64,000 nt of DNA from Paenibacillus sp. V4I3 (GTDB taxonomy: Bacteria > Bacillota > Bacilli > Paenibacillales > NBRC-103111): positions 7,747,501 through 7,811,500 of the forward strand of contig NZ_JAUSZA010000001.1 of assembly GCF_030817215.1 (NCBI RefSeq), read 5' to 3'. Below the pieces are notes generated by a model that saw only the letters and a program-made list of their open reading frames with translations, did no database searches and was not told where the DNA came from. The position numbers and the translations under genes are program-made. Below, one piece after another: positions 1-8,603 of the stretch (positions are counted from its first letter, which is position 1; each line of letters opens with the position of its first letter).

Positions 1-51
1 GTTTAGTACGGCAAATATATAGGCAAGTTTGATTCCTTTTCGGCTATTCAT
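1..51 (-). CDS. EamA/DMT-type transporter, N-terminal 17 residues only
   Basis: Reading leftwards from an ATG at 51 gives MNSRKGIKLAYIFAVLN before the window ends. A GGAAGTGGGGGA ribosome binding site precedes the ATG. A short basic start followed at once by a hydrophobic helix resembles EamA-family (drug/metabolite) exporters. Such exporters are often divergently paired with a MocR regulator, as here (regulator start at 201). The family call is inferred from 17 residues plus context; only an open start with a good ribosome binding site is seen directly. Confidence 0.5.
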   Translation of the reverse strand, partial: MNSRKGIKLAYIFAVLN

Positions 52-166
52 AATTTCCCCCACTTCCTAACGAATTTATGGTACTTTATTGGTAATGGTG
101 CCGGCCGGCTGTTGGTTATAAGCATAGAACGAATGCTGTCGTACTACAATATATTTACGGACCAAC

Positions 167-178
167 TGTACCGGTACA
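167..178. promoter_or_regulatory. perfect 12-bp palindrome in the divergent exporter/MocR promoter region
   Basis: TGTACCGGTACA is a perfect palindrome lying 22 bp before the MocR start codon, between two divergent genes. Its position suits an operator for the MocR protein or another dimeric regulator. No binding is shown by sequence alone. Confidence 0.4.
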
Positions 179-200
179 ATTAAGGGCGGGGGACATATAT

Positions 201-1541
201 ATGCATAAATATTCTCTTATTTTCAATGACATCGAACAGCGAATTGAGGATGGACAAATACGATCCGGACAAAAGCTGCCGTCAATAAGGGAGCTCTCCA
301 TCACCTATTCTTGCAATAAGAGTACGGTCATTCGTGCTTATACCGAGCTTGAGAATCGCCATCTCATTTACTCTATCCCCCAAAGCGGGTATTATGCGGT
401 ACAGAAGAGAACGGATGGCATCCATCCAACGGAACAATCTGCCTATGATTTCTCTTCGGGTGCTCCGGACCCTGAGCTGTTTCCTTATCTCGATTTTAAA
501 CATTGCATTAATAAAGCGATTGATACCTATAAGAACGAACTGTTCGTATACGGAACTCCGCAAGGACTGCCATCGTTATTAAAGGTGTTAACCAAGCATT
601 TGGCCAACTATCAGGTGTTCACAAATCCAAGCAATATTCACGTTACATCAGGCGTTCAGCAAGCCTTATCTGTCTTGGCTTTGATGCCTTTTCCGAATGG
701 AAAACGAGGCGTGCTGCTTGAACAACCGAGCTATTATTTGTTTATACGCCTTTTGGAACTTTATCAAATCCCTACTTTTGGCATCACAAGAACAGTCAGC
801 GGCATCGATCTAGATGAATTAGAGCGCTTGTTCCGTACAGAAGATATTAAGTTCTTCTATACCATGCCCCGCTTCCATAATCCTCTCGGCAGTTCTTATT
901 CGGAACAAACGAAGAAAGCAATTGCCCAACTAGCCAAACGCTATGACGTCTACATCGTGGAAGATGATTATCTGGCTGACTTGGAGAACGATACGAAATC
1001 TGACCCCATCTTCGCTTATGCTTCAACCCATGTTGTTTATTTAAAAAGTTACTCTAAGATCTTGTTTCCAGGATTACGAGTGGGCGCAGCCGTCCTCCCT
1101 ACAGATCTCACGCCCACGTTCAGCAATTATAAGAAATTGTCGGATATCGACAGTTCCATGCTCTCGCAAGCAGCATTAGAAATTTATATTCAGAGTGGTA
1201 TGTTTGAACGGCGCAAGCGTAAAATCAGAGATTCTTATTCCCGTAGATTGATGCATCTGAATAAATCCTTGCTTGCAAACAATAACACCGCATACCTATC
1301 TCCCACTGAGGTGATTTCGGGTGTGTACACCCATATCATCGTCCCAGCTCATCTACACATCCCAACCCTGTTGGATAGATTGCGTAAGAAGCGTGTTATT
1401 CTGCAAGACCTCGAGCCTTATTACTTACCTGCGTTTAAACCTGAGCATTTGTTAAGTCTTAGCGTAACGCAAGTATCTGAGGAGCGGATCGAAGCCGGCG
1501 TACGACTTCTTGCGGATGAGATTAAGCGGATGCTTGGGTGA
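201..1541 (+). CDS. MocR-type PLP-dependent aminotransferase-like transcriptional regulator (GntR HTH)
   Basis: The 446-residue protein has the MocR architecture. An N-terminal GntR winged helix (about 1-70, with GQKLPSIREL and NKSTVIRAYTELE) is followed by a fold-type I aminotransferase domain (about 95-440). The domain carries the usual PLP region YLKSYSKILFPGLRVG, in which Lys is the predicted cofactor lysine, and YIVEDDYLADL, with the Asp that contacts the cofactor. MocR proteins bind DNA and sense PLP or an amino-compound; the target is likely the divergent exporter gene at 1-51. The start is set by GGGCGGGGG about 8 bases before the ATG. It does not act as a free aminotransferase in characterised relatives. 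Confidence 0.9.
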   Translation: MHKYSLIFNDIEQRIEDGQIRSGQKLPSIRELSITYSCNKSTVIRAYTELENRHLIYSIPQSGYYAVQKRTDGIHPTEQSAYDFSSGAPDPELFPYLDFKHCINKAIDTYKNELFVYGTPQGLPSLLKVLTKHLANYQVFTNPSNIHVTSGVQQALSVLALMPFPNGKRGVLLEQPSYYLFIRLLELYQIPTFGITRTVSGIDLDELERLFRTEDIKFFYTMPRFHNPLGSSYSEQTKKAIAQLAKRYDVYIVEDDYLADLENDTKSDPIFAYASTHVVYLKSYSKILFPGLRVGAAVLPTDLTPTFSNYKKLSDIDSSMLSQAALEIYIQSGMFERRKRKIRDSYSRRLMHLNKSLLANNNTAYLSPTEVISGVYTHIIVPAHLHIPTLLDRLRKKRVILQDLEPYYLPAFKPEHLLSLSVTQVSEERIEAGVRLLADEIKRMLG

Positions 1542-1589
1542 AACGGAGCTCCTTCGAATTCCGAGGTCCCTATCAACTTCCTAAAAGCA

Positions 1590-1624
1590 AAAGCCCTTCT
1601 GATTATACTCATCAGAAGGGCTTT
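1590..1624. terminator. bidirectional terminator between MocR and TetR genes
   Basis: A 14-bp perfect stem (AAAGCCCTTCTGAT and its complement, 7-base loop) with A- and T-rich flanks sits between the convergent mocR-like and tetR-like genes. It can serve both. Confidence 0.8.
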
Positions 1625-1626
1625 AT

Positions 1627-2229
1627 TTACACATTCATCTGGTAGGAGATTCCGGAAAGAAGCAGATCCCAAACCGAAGCAAATTCCTGTTCAATCGTGT
1701 CTGTTGACCACTCTTTCGCATGTGCAGGATGATGAAAACGCGAAGTAGCGATAAAAATAGCTCTCGCAGTAACGATTGGTTCAACAGATTTGAACTCCTG
1801 GGACTTCATTCCTTCTTCGATAATCCGGGCAATCTGATCGATTAATTGATTGACATGCGTAGTTATCATTTCAACGGCATCTAATGTAACAGCCGCGTAC
1901 ATGGCAAACATTTCGGAATCATTGATTGCATAGGTCTTCTTCGTTTGGATCAGGGTTTCAAACCACGAGCGCAAACGCTCCGTAGCACTGCCACCAGACT
2001 GGATGGTAATAGTTTCTAAGGGTTCTAAAATGATTTTGTGCAGCCACCGCTCAGTTACTGCCTCTCTTAACGAGGCTTTACTGGCAAAGTGTCGATAAAG
2101 TGTGCCATGGCTAACTTGAAGTGCCCGAGCCACATCGACAACGGAAGTTTTATCAGGTCCATAACGTCGAAGCACCTGTTCCGCCGCGTCTAGTATGGCT
2201 TCCTTCGTTAGTGGAAGATCATTGGACAT
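1627..2229 (-). CDS. TetR/AcrR family transcriptional regulator
   Basis: About 200 residues. The N-terminal helix-turn-helix is typical of TetR (LTKEAILDAAEQVLRRYG, then VDVARALQVSHGTLYRHF), followed by an all-helical ligand-binding domain of low conservation. I start it at the ATG at 2229 because AGAGGGGG lies 6-7 bases upstream; the ten extra codons back to 2259 would contain the ribosome binding site. The gene is convergent with the MocR gene and separated by 357 bp from the asparaginase genes. Ligand and targets cannot be told from sequence. Confidence 0.88.
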   Translation of the reverse strand: MSNDLPLTKEAILDAAEQVLRRYGPDKTSVVDVARALQVSHGTLYRHFASKASLREAVTERWLHKIILEPLETITIQSGGSATERLRSWFETLIQTKKTYAINDSEMFAMYAAVTLDAVEMITTHVNQLIDQIARIIEEGMKSQEFKSVEPIVTARAIFIATSRFHHPAHAKEWSTDTIEQEFASVWDLLLSGISYQMNV

Positions 2230-2586
2230 GTTGGTCCCCCTCTCTATTAGTAGTTCCATGGTACCACATCAAGTATCAAAAACAAAATGACAATATCGTT
2301 ATTTTGTTTTATGTTTTATCTTTTATGGGAACCCAACCATGCTCCATATGTAATATTACCTAACATAAATATATTAATTCCCTATTATTATATTGCTTTG
2401 CCAAATCATTGGAAATAAAAAATCGCTTTAGAAAAACATAGAATAATAGAGTATAGGATAGATTATTGAATATATAACACAGTTGTTATCGCTTTCTAGG
2501 AGCTTGATAGATTTGTCAGTTTATCTAACACGATATAAGATTATTTTGTCTTACATACCAACATCATTCACGGGAGGTAATATTTT
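2230..2586. other. AT-rich intergenic region between tetR and the first asparaginase
   Basis: No convincing gene. It holds the divergent promoters and the TnrA/GlnR-like box at 2514-2530. A CGGGAGGT ribosome binding site at 2571-2578 serves the asparaginase. Confidence 0.6.
2514..2530. promoter_or_regulatory. TnrA/GlnR-like nitrogen control box
   Basis: TGTCAGTTTATCTAACA matches the Bacillus TnrA/GlnR consensus TGTNANATTTTNTNACA at 11 of the 13 defined positions, including both TGT and ACA ends. It lies 56 bp before the asparaginase start. In B. subtilis the secreted asparaginase gene ansZ is activated by TnrA, so the placement makes biological sense. I did not fix the -10 element. Confidence 0.55.
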
Positions 2587-3786
2587 ATGACATTGGATCG
2601 AAGCAAAAAAGTTTTCAAGCGTGTCCTTTTCTCTTTACTTACTATCACCATGTTGGGGAGCAGTTCTTCATTAGCTTTCGCAGCGGATGCTCCAGCTCAA
2701 CCTACTAGCATTCCGATTCCTGCTCTTTCGGACTCCTTTAAGCAATCGTCACTCTCCAACGTGATTGTCATTGGAACTGGCGGCACCCTCGCCGGTAAAG
2801 CAGAAGATAGCACAAGCTTCCAGAACTATAGAGCAGGTACATATTTGATTGAAGACTTGGTGAAACAACTGCCGGGTAAACAGAAAATTGCGGATGTAAC
2901 GACCTACCAATTCGGTAACAAAGGATCAGGCGGCTACACCATCGCTGATCTGTACGATCTTTCTCTTACTGTGGATCAAGCGCTTGAGGTTTATGATAGT
3001 GCCGTAGTTACAACTGGAACCGATACCATGGAAGAGATTGCCTACTTCCTTGATCTAACTGTTCGCAGTGAAAAGCCAGTCGTCGTAACCGGCGCTATGC
3101 GTCCCTGGGACGTTATTGGTACTGACGCTCCTGCCAACCTGTACAATGCTATCAAGTTGGCAGGCAGCGGCAAAACTAAATGGTTTGGCACAGTCCTAAT
3201 GTTGAACGATGTTGTTCACGCAGCTAGAGAAGTGACGAAGACCAACGCACAGCGTATGGACACCTTCGAGACGCCAATGCTTGGTGCACTAGGGTACATT
3301 GACGAGAATAATATTCGTATTTACCGCGCTCCTGCCCGAGCAGTGAAAGCTGGTACAGCGGATTGGGCTACACCTTTCGACTTGAAAACGATCACGAAAG
3401 ACAAATTGCCTGCCGTAGAAATCGTCTATAGCTATCAAGAAGCAGGCGGAGGAGCTATTAAAGGCCTGGTTGCAGATGGTGCCAAAGGGATTGTAACAGC
3501 TGGAACCGGCGCTGGCGGTATTTCTGCCAAAATGACGGCAGCCCGTACGGAAGCAATTAAACAAGGCGTACTCTTCGTTACAACGACGAGAACGGGTTCA
3601 GGTACGATGTATCCAGGAACTGCGGATGGCATTATTGCAGGTGACAACCTGAATGCACAGCATGCCCGTCTCATGCTTCTGCTTTCATTAGCATTCTCTA
3701 ACGATCAAGCCAAGATCAAAGGTTGGTTCGCTAATTACGGTACACAAGATGTCAAAATCGATGCTCAGATTCCTGCTGCTCCTTAA
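2587..3786 (+). CDS. secreted L-asparaginase (type II, AnsZ-like)
   Basis: 399 residues. A signal peptide (basic start, hydrophobic core, cleavage after AFA near residue 32) exports the enzyme, which hydrolyses L-asparagine to aspartate and ammonia. The first catalytic motif is IGTGGTLAG (Thr 67), the second VTTGTDTMEE near residue 140; AREVTK carries the conserved Lys region. The stretch GAMRPWDVIGTDAPANL departs from the more usual SADGP form but keeps the Asp. The length fits an exported asparaginase without extra domains. It sits 65 bp before a close paralogue with surface anchors, and a TnrA-like box upstream suggests nitrogen control. Glutaminase side activity is possible. Confidence 0.93.
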   Translation: MTLDRSKKVFKRVLFSLLTITMLGSSSSLAFAADAPAQPTSIPIPALSDSFKQSSLSNVIVIGTGGTLAGKAEDSTSFQNYRAGTYLIEDLVKQLPGKQKIADVTTYQFGNKGSGGYTIADLYDLSLTVDQALEVYDSAVVTTGTDTMEEIAYFLDLTVRSEKPVVVTGAMRPWDVIGTDAPANLYNAIKLAGSGKTKWFGTVLMLNDVVHAAREVTKTNAQRMDTFETPMLGALGYIDENNIRIYRAPARAVKAGTADWATPFDLKTITKDKLPAVEIVYSYQEAGGGAIKGLVADGAKGIVTAGTGAGGISAKMTAARTEAIKQGVLFVTTTRTGSGTMYPGTADGIIAGDNLNAQHARLMLLLSLAFSNDQAKIKGWFANYGTQDVKIDAQIPAAP

Positions 3787-3851
3787 GTCCTCCAAGACTA
3801 CAGAAGAGATGCCAGTATCGGCCATCCACATAATAAGGAGGTAAACCATTC

Positions 3852-5579
3852 ATGACATGGACTCAGCATAGCAAAAATAGTCGTATCAAAAGGCTGTTCA
3901 CTCTTCCCCTTATCGTGTCTTTGTTAGGCACCATGTTGGCATTTGAAGGAGCGTCAACAACCGCCTTCGCGGAAGAAGCTGCTCCTAAACCTGCCAGCTT
4001 CCCGATACCAGCCCTTTCCGATACGTTTAAGCAATCATCGCTTTCGAACGTGATTGTTATTGGGACCGGCGGTACCTTAGCTGGCAAAGCTGAGGATAGC
4101 ACGAGCTTTCAAAACTATAAAGCAGGCACGTATTTGATTGAAGACCTCGTCAAACAACTGCCAGGCAAGCAAAAAATCGCCGATGTGACGACCTACCAAT
4201 TCGGTAATAAAGGCTCTGGCGGCTACACCATCGCGGATCTATATGATCTTTCGTTAGCTGTCGATCAAGCGCTTGAGGTATACGATAGCGCCGTTGTTAC
4301 AACAGGTACGGACACTATGGAGGAAATCGCCTATTTCCTCGATCTGACAGTGAGAAGTCCTAAACCAGTGGTTGTAACTGGCGCCATGCGCCCTTGGGAC
4401 GTCATCGGAACTGACGCACCTGCCAACCTGTACAACGCTATCAAGCTGGCCGGAAGCGGCAAGACCAACTGGTATGGCACTGTGATCATGCTGAACGACG
4501 TCATCCAAGCGGCCAGAGAAGTTACCAAATCGAACGCACAACGGTTGGATACATTTGCGACTCCAATACTAGGTGCACTTGGGTATATCGACGAGAGCAA
4601 TATTCGTATGTATCGCTTGAATGGACGCGCCATGAAAGCTGGAAAAGCCGATTGGGCAACCCCATTCGACTTAAAGTCCATCACCAAGGATAAGCTGCCA
4701 ACCGTTGAAATTGTTTATAGCTACCAAGAAGCAAGCAGCGGGGCCATTCGCGGTTTCGTCGCAGACGGTGCGAAAGGGATTGTTACTGCGGGTACAGGTG
4801 CAGGCGGTATTTCTGCCCAAATGAGCGCAGCCCGTTCAGAAGCAATTAAACAAGGTGTCGTCTTCGTTACGACGACAAGAACTGGTTCAGGCACAATGTA
4901 TCCGGGAACGACGGATGGCATCTTTGCCGGTGACAGCCTGAATGCACAGCATGCCCGCCTTATGCTTCTTCTTTCACTAGCATTCTCAAGTGATTACAAT
5001 ACGATCAAAGGCTGGTTTGCGACATACGGAACACAGAGCATTGGCGTGGATCCGTCCGATATTGCTAAGCATTGGGCAGAGGTAACCATCGGGAAAGCGA
5101 TCAAAGATGGCATCGTGTCAGGCTACCCTGACACTTCGTTTAAACCAAACAAAAATGTTACTCGCGCGGAATTTGCAGTCATGCTGATGAATGGTCTGAA
5201 GCCGGTTAGCGAAGGGGCGAAGCTAGCTTTTACCGATGAGAAAGAGATCGGTACTTGGGCTAAGAATGCCGTTGCGCAAGCTGTCAAAGCAGGCTTCATC
5301 CAAGGCTACGAAGATGGTACATTCCGACCGAATGAACCGATTACCCGCACAGAAATGGCGTCCATGATAGCAGGCGCGATGAATCTGAAAGCTGATCCTT
5401 CTGCAGCTACAGGATTTACCGATGATCAGGAGATCCCTTCATGGGGTAAAGGTGCTGTCATTGCACTTAAACAAGCAGGTGTTATTAGCGGCAACGAAAA
5501 CAACCAATATGCTCCGAGTGGCTCTACGACAAGAGCAGAAGCTGTAACAGTCATTATAAACATGCTGAACAAGAAATAA
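3852..5579 (+). CDS. surface-anchored L-asparaginase with three C-terminal SLH domains
   Basis: 575 residues. Signal peptide (cleavage near AFA-EE), an asparaginase core of about 360 residues nearly identical by eye to the protein encoded just upstream (same IGTGGTLAG and TTGTDTMEE catalytic motifs), then residues 400-575 form three SLH repeats (about 400-450, 459-510, 521-575; each with a W and a TRAE or TRTE motif). SLH domains bind pyruvylated secondary cell-wall polymers, so this copy should stay on the cell surface while the first is released. The gap from the first gene holds AAGGAGG, which sets the start. The pair is most simply read as tandem duplication followed by gain or loss of the SLH tail. 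Confidence 0.93.
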   Translation: MTWTQHSKNSRIKRLFTLPLIVSLLGTMLAFEGASTTAFAEEAAPKPASFPIPALSDTFKQSSLSNVIVIGTGGTLAGKAEDSTSFQNYKAGTYLIEDLVKQLPGKQKIADVTTYQFGNKGSGGYTIADLYDLSLAVDQALEVYDSAVVTTGTDTMEEIAYFLDLTVRSPKPVVVTGAMRPWDVIGTDAPANLYNAIKLAGSGKTNWYGTVIMLNDVIQAAREVTKSNAQRLDTFATPILGALGYIDESNIRMYRLNGRAMKAGKADWATPFDLKSITKDKLPTVEIVYSYQEASSGAIRGFVADGAKGIVTAGTGAGGISAQMSAARSEAIKQGVVFVTTTRTGSGTMYPGTTDGIFAGDSLNAQHARLMLLLSLAFSSDYNTIKGWFATYGTQSIGVDPSDIAKHWAEVTIGKAIKDGIVSGYPDTSFKPNKNVTRAEFAVMLMNGLKPVSEGAKLAFTDEKEIGTWAKNAVAQAVKAGFIQGYEDGTFRPNEPITRTEMASMIAGAMNLKADPSAATGFTDDQEIPSWGKGAVIALKQAGVISGNENNQYAPSGSTTRAEAVTVIINMLNKK

Positions 5580-5593
5580 TAACAAGCGTTGAT

Positions 5594-5635
5594 AAACCCC
5601 TCTTTGTATGATTTTTTCATACAGGAGGGGTTTTT
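5594..5635. terminator. bidirectional terminator after the asparaginase genes
   Basis: AAACCCCTC pairs with GAGGGGTTT, with an inner TGTATGA/TCATACA stem and a T-run. It separates the plus-strand asparaginase from the convergent flavoprotein gene. Confidence 0.85.
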
Positions 5636-5640
5636 AGTTT

Positions 5641-6690
5641 CTAGGTCATCATTCGTTTGACTAATTCTCGATTGCGCTTTTTAAAGACTTCATTATGTGA
5701 AGACACCATGGCAACCTTATTTGCATCCGGCTGGATATATTGCTTTGCTTTATTTACTGCGTTTGCAGCGTCTTGGAAAGCACCGGCTATCAAATGAAGC
5801 TTCCCATCGTGATGTAAAATATCTCCAGCCGCATAAATTCCATCTATCGAAGATTCGCTAGCCGCATTACCAGCAATGTAATAGTTATCTGCGATTGCAA
5901 TCTTTACTTCACTATTTTTAAGCAGTGTTGTATCACGTTCATAACCATGATTAATAATCACTTCATCAATGGGCAAATACGATACCTCACCAGTTTCATG
6001 GTTGGTAAGTTCGACACGTTCAATGACTTCATGATTACTGCTAGCAACTAGTTTGGTTATGGACGTATGGAAGAAACAAACAACGGAGCTCTCCATGAGC
6101 TGCTTTACTTGTGCTTCGTGGCCAGTTAAAGCCTCTTTTCGATAGGTTAAATAAACGTTTTTGGCGATAGGCTCTAGTTCATTTGCCCAATCAATTGCGG
6201 AATTTCCTCCACCAGAAATGATCACCGTTTTGTTTCTAAAATGCTGCAAAGACTTCACGGTATAGTTCAAATTAGACACTTCATATCTCTCAGCGCCTTC
6301 GATCTCCAGCCTTTGCGGATTCAATATTCCCCCTCCAACAGCAACGATAACTGTTTTCGAGTAATGCTTTTGACCAGAAGCAGCTTGTAAGACAAAAATC
6401 CCCTCTTCATTACGGGTGATCGACTCTACTTTTTCATTCAGCACAACTTCAGGATGAAACGTTAATCCTTGCTCTACAAGATTTTCAATAAGCTTCGCTC
6501 CTGGAATTGGCGTGTGTCCTCCCACATCCCAAATCATTTTCTCCGGATAGATATGTATTTTTCCACCCAGTTGGGTTTGGTACTCAATAAGCTTAGTCTT
6601 CATTTCTCTAAGTCCACTATAAAAAGTTGAGTAAAGCCCTGCTGGCCCTCCTCCAATGACAGTCACATCATACAATTCCTGTTCTTCCAT
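5641..6690 (-). CDS. ferredoxin-NADP reductase-like flavoprotein (YumC/YcgT type)
   Basis: 349 residues. An FAD-binding GGGPAGLYST motif near the N-terminus, an NAD(P)-binding SGGGNSAIDWANELE motif near residue 160, and a C-terminal YAAGDI FAD motif give the fold of thioredoxin reductase without a redox CxxC pair. That is the signature of type 2 ferredoxin/flavodoxin-NADP reductases such as B. subtilis YumC and YcgT. The gene is divergent from a siderophore importer and has its own Fur box and promoter, so iron-limited expression is likely. Inference: it may supply electrons for releasing iron from imported siderophores, or for ferredoxin under iron stress. GGAGTGATC precedes the ATG. Confidence 0.88.
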   Translation of the reverse strand: MEEQELYDVTVIGGGPAGLYSTFYSGLREMKTKLIEYQTQLGGKIHIYPEKMIWDVGGHTPIPGAKLIENLVEQGLTFHPEVVLNEKVESITRNEEGIFVLQAASGQKHYSKTVIVAVGGGILNPQRLEIEGAERYEVSNLNYTVKSLQHFRNKTVIISGGGNSAIDWANELEPIAKNVYLTYRKEALTGHEAQVKQLMESSVVCFFHTSITKLVASSNHEVIERVELTNHETGEVSYLPIDEVIINHGYERDTTLLKNSEVKIAIADNYYIAGNAASESSIDGIYAAGDILHHDGKLHLIAGAFQDAANAVNKAKQYIQPDANKVAMVSSHNEVFKKRNRELVKRMMT

Positions 6691-6717
6691 TTCCCGATCA
6701 CTCCTCGGCTATGAAAC

Positions 6718-6736
6718 GTAAATGATTATCATTCTC
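6718..6736. promoter_or_regulatory. Fur box for the flavoprotein gene
   Basis: GTAAATGATTATCATTCTC matches the 19-bp Fur consensus GATAATGATTATCATTATC at 16 positions. It lies just downstream of the minus-strand -10 element, where a repressor would block transcription. Confidence 0.8.
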
Positions 6737-6741
6737 AATCA

Positions 6742-6770
6742 AATATACGTCTATTCTTCTTATTTGACAA
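6742..6770 (-). promoter_or_regulatory. sigma-A promoter for the flavoprotein gene
   Basis: On the minus strand TTGTCA (6770-6765) and TATATT (6747-6742) are 17 bp apart, and the Fur box follows within a few bases. Confidence 0.7.
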
Positions 6771-6782
6771 CTAAAAAAGTTA

Positions 6783-6811
6783 TTGACAAATAAAATCGTT
6801 CGCTTTATTGT
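6783..6811 (+). promoter_or_regulatory. sigma-A promoter for the siderophore import operon
   Basis: TTGACA (6783-6788), a 17-bp spacer and TATTGT (6806-6811), followed 12 bp later by a Fur box. Confidence 0.75.
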
Positions 6812-6823
6812 GTGTATTGTAAT

Positions 6824-6842
6824 GAAATTGATAATCATTATC
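6824..6842. promoter_or_regulatory. Fur box for the siderophore import operon
   Basis: GAAATTGATAATCATTATC matches the Fur consensus at 17 of 19 positions and sits around the expected transcription start of the plus-strand operon. Iron-bound Fur would repress. Confidence 0.85.
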
Positions 6843-6886
6843 AGTTAATGGATAATGCCTATTTTGAAATAAATGGAGGTTATCTT

Positions 6887-7732
6887 ATGGTTCGCCTGTA
6901 TACAGATCAGCTAAACATTGGTTATGGTGAACGTTTAATTGTAAAAAATCTCAGTGTAGAGATTCCAGACAAGAAAATAACAACCATTATCGGAGCGAAT
7001 GGCTGTGGAAAGTCTACCCTATTGAAAGCAGCTACGCGGATTATTTCCCATCAATCTGGTTTAATCGTTCTAGATGGCGAACATATTGCCAAAGAACATA
7101 CAAAGATACTCGCTAAAAAAATGGCGATCCTTCCACAAGCGCCCGAGAGTGCAAGTGGTTTAACCGTCGGTGAGTTAGTATCCTATGGTCGCTTTCCTTA
7201 TCAAACGGGCTTTGGGCGCTTATCGAAAAAGGACTATGAAGTGATCGACTGGGCGCTTGAAGTTACAGGTACCATTGACTTTAAGTTCCGTCCTGTAGAT
7301 GCACTATCCGGAGGCCAACGCCAACGCGTTTGGATTGCTATGGCGCTTGCGCAAGAAACGGAGATTATCTTCCTTGACGAACCTACCACCTATTTAGATT
7401 TGGCGCATCAATTAGAGGTTCTAGAACTTCTGCAAAAACTAAATCGGGAACAGGAACGTACGATTGTCATGGTCTTGCATGATTTAAATCAAGCGGCGCG
7501 TTTTGCTGACTATATCATCGCTCTAAAAGATGGTGAAATCGTGAAAGCTGGCACTTGCGAAGAAGTGATGAACCATGACGTGCTCAAGGAAGTATTTCAC
7601 ATTGATGCTGAAATCGGGCGAGATCCTCGAACAAATAAACCTATGTGTGTTACCTACAATTTATTAAAGGGAGATAACCAAAATGAACAAACGGCTCATT
7701 CCGTTCCTGCTCTTCATCTCATTAGCTCTTAG
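6887..7732 (+). CDS. ferric-siderophore ABC transporter ATP-binding protein (FecE/FhuC family)
   Basis: 281 residues from the ATG at 6887, chosen because TGGAGG lies 7 bases upstream; the reading frame extends 25 codons further back but that part overlaps the Fur box and promoter. Walker A is GANGCGKST, the signature LSGGQRQRVW, Walker B IIFLDEPTTYLDL, and the switch His is in MVLHDLNQA. It powers iron-siderophore import. The 3' end overlaps the start of the binding-protein gene by 50 bp, so the four genes 6887-10617 form one operon under Fur. Confidence 0.93.
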   Translation: MVRLYTDQLNIGYGERLIVKNLSVEIPDKKITTIIGANGCGKSTLLKAATRIISHQSGLIVLDGEHIAKEHTKILAKKMAILPQAPESASGLTVGELVSYGRFPYQTGFGRLSKKDYEVIDWALEVTGTIDFKFRPVDALSGGQRQRVWIAMALAQETEIIFLDEPTTYLDLAHQLEVLELLQKLNREQERTIVMVLHDLNQAARFADYIIALKDGEIVKAGTCEEVMNHDVLKEVFHIDAEIGRDPRTNKPMCVTYNLLKGDNQNEQTAHSVPALHLISS

Positions 7733-8603
7733 TGCTTGCAGCAGCCAAACAACCCAAACCGAGAAGAACGCAGCGAAAGTTGAAAACAAACCGACAACCA
7801 TTACCTACCAATCCGAAAATGGACCTGTCGAAGTTCCAGCCAATCCGCAACGCGTCGTTGTCCTTTCTTCTTTTGCAGGAAATGTAATGGCTCTAAAAGT
7901 TAATCTTGTTGGTGTCGATTCATGGTCTAAAATGAACCCGCGCTTCGAAACAACATTGAAAGCTGCGCAAGAAGTATCCGATGAAAGCTTAGAAAAATTG
8001 ATTGAATTAAAACCGGATTTAATCATCGGTCTATCCAGTGTTAAAAACGTGGATAAATTGAAGCAAATTGCCCCTACAGTCACGTATACATATGGAAAGG
8101 TAGATTATTTAACCCAGCACTTAGAAATCGGCAAGCTTTTAAATAAAGAAAAAGAAGCGCAAGCTTGGATTACTGACTTTAAAAAACGGGCACAGAAAGC
8201 CGGAGAAGATATTAAAGCTAAGATAGGTGAAGACACGATTTCTGTTGTTGAGAATTTCGACAAACAGCTTTACGTCTTCGGGAATAACTGGGGGCGTGGC
8301 ACCGAAATTCTTTACCAAGAAATGAAGCTAGAAATGCCTAAAAAAGTTAAAGAAATGGCTTTAAAAGCCGGTTATTACGCCTTGTCTTTGGAAGTACTTC
8401 CGGAGTATGCAGGTGACTACGTTATCTTCAGCAAGAACCCAGACACGGATAATTCATTCCAACAAACCGATACCTACAAAAACATTCCAGCTGTTAAAAA
8501 CAAACAATTATTTGAAGTCAATGCGAAAGAGTTCTATTTCAATGATCCACTAACTTTAGACTATCAACTCGATTTCTTTGTTAAATGCTTAGGTAGTAAA
8601 TGA
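7683..8603 (+). CDS. iron-siderophore-binding lipoprotein
   Basis: 306 residues. The lipoprotein signal ends in the lipobox LSAC near residue 19, so the mature protein is lipid-anchored outside the membrane. The rest fits a class III periplasmic-binding fold (PF01497), with the usual opening NPQRVVVLSSF, LIELKPDLIIG and a long connecting helix. It captures a ferric siderophore for the two permeases that follow; its ligand class (hydroxamate, catecholate or citrate) cannot be told from sequence. AAGGGAG precedes the ATG, which lies inside the end of the ATPase gene. Confidence 0.92.
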   Translation: MNKRLIPFLLFISLALSACSSQTTQTEKNAAKVENKPTTITYQSENGPVEVPANPQRVVVLSSFAGNVMALKVNLVGVDSWSKMNPRFETTLKAAQEVSDESLEKLIELKPDLIIGLSSVKNVDKLKQIAPTVTYTYGKVDYLTQHLEIGKLLNKEKEAQAWITDFKKRAQKAGEDIKAKIGEDTISVVENFDKQLYVFGNNWGRGTEILYQEMKLEMPKKVKEMALKAGYYALSLEVLPEYAGDYVIFSKNPDTDNSFQQTDTYKNIPAVKNKQLFEVNAKEFYFNDPLTLDYQLDFFVKCLGSK

